From Natronomonas sp. (GTDB taxonomy: Archaea > Halobacteriota > Halobacteria > Halobacteriales > Haloarculaceae): a DNA stretch of 6,097 nt. The notes under the pieces were generated by a model. It saw nothing but the letters and a program-made list of their open reading frames with translations, did no database searches and had not been told where the DNA came from. How positions within the stretch are numbered: the first letter of the stretch is position 1; each line of letters begins with the position of its first letter. The stretch lies in NCBI GenBank assembly GCA_007121575.1, contig SKKJ01000265.1:1-6097 (forward strand), given 5' to 3'. Below, in pieces: positions 5,726-6,097 of this stretch. The translations under genes and the position numbers were made by a program.

Positions 5726-6097
5726 CTACCGTCGAAGGAACAGAAACGCCGCCAAAAGCGTCTCGAACGTCAGTACCACGACGAGCGCGCCGAACGCGAA
5801 CTCCCAGCCGGCGAAATCCGAGAGCGTACCGACGACGACGCTTCCGGACGCGCCGATCGTCATATAGACCGTCCGGACGAGTCCGAACCCGGTCGCTCGT
5901 TCGTCCGGACCGAGGTTATCGATAAAGCGTGACTGCACTGGTGCGCCCCACGACATCGCGATACCGATCGGCACGATGGCGGCGATAACCAACACACCGG
6001 AGCCGGTGATGAGCAATCCGTATCCGACGATTCCGGTACCGAACGTCATCACGGCGACCAGATCCCGGCCAACTCTATCCGAGAGGCCTCCAAGAAA
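5726..6097 (-). CDS. Major facilitator superfamily transporter, C-terminal fragment (5' end outside window)
   Basis: The open frame continues to the right edge with no start needed inside the window. It gives 123 residues and a TAG stop at 5728-5726. Just inside the edge it reads GGLSDRVGR (fragment residues 3-11), the MFS motif A (GxLxDRxGR). In this position it must be the copy in the second half, after TM8, because only about four membrane segments follow: VMTFGTGIVGYGLLITG, VLVIAAIVPIGIAMSWG, VRTVYMTIGASGSVVVGTL, and FAFGALVVVLTFETLLAAFLFL. They end in a short basic tail (RR). The substrate cannot be told from this part; MFS members move drugs, sugars, nitrate and much else by proton- or ion-coupled transport or facilitated diffusion. 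GDERATG-like wording before TM11 (GPDERATGFGLVR) is common in multidrug-type members. Confidence 0.85.
   Translation of the reverse strand, partial: FLGGLSDRVGRDLVAVMTFGTGIVGYGLLITGSGVLVIAAIVPIGIAMSWGAPVQSRFIDNLGPDERATGFGLVRTVYMTIGASGSVVVGTLSDFAGWEFAFGALVVVLTFETLLAAFLFLRR

Noticed and set aside
5726..6052. A short complete gene starting with GTG at 6052
   Set aside because: The frame stays open to the window edge and the upstream codons encode an MFS motif A, so the GTG is an internal valine of a longer transporter.

Overview
The window looks like a chromosomal stretch from a halophilic archaeon (class Halobacteria). The predicted proteins are very acidic, as expected for salt-in proteomes. 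One protein has a Tat-type lipoprotein signal of the haloarchaeal kind. Three genes have a TATA-like box centred about 28-30 nt before the ATG, which fits leaderless archaeal transcripts. A geranylgeranyl-reductase family flavoprotein is present, a family that in archaea saturates isoprenoid lipids. GC content is about mid-50s percent by eye, low for many haloarchaea. I found no CTAG tetranucleotide by reading, in line with known CTAG avoidance in this group.

Layout. Positions 2-205 (+) hold the last 67 codons of an unrecognised gene, whose end overlaps tail-to-tail with the neighbouring minus-strand gene. Everything else is on the minus strand, read from right to left. It begins with the C-terminal third of an MFS transporter (5726-6097, cut by the window edge). 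Next come a complete FAD-dependent geranylgeranyl-reductase family protein (4253-5626), a 420-residue membrane protein of unknown function (2912-4174), a Tat-exported lipoprotein of the family 5 solute-binding fold (1073-2839), and a PAP2 / inositolphosphotransferase-like membrane enzyme (183-1076). No gap exceeds 100 bases. I saw no RNA genes, mobile elements or CRISPR arrays.

How the genes relate. The flavoprotein, the 420-residue protein and the solute-binding protein each seem to have their own promoter. The PAP2 gene has none of its own: its ATG overlaps the stop of the solute-binding gene (ATGA) and has a perfect AGGAGG Shine-Dalgarno inside that gene, so the two are probably one translationally coupled unit. 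No ABC permease or ATPase lies in the window.

The main discovery candidate is the solute-binding protein. Its order is permuted: the segment that normally forms the C-terminal part of a family 5 binding protein comes first (about residues 41-201, right after the lipobox). The normal N-terminal part follows (about 208-583), and the protein stops where the canonical chain would run into the first segment. This looks like a circular permutation of the whole fold, joined to a PAP2 enzyme rather than to transporter genes.
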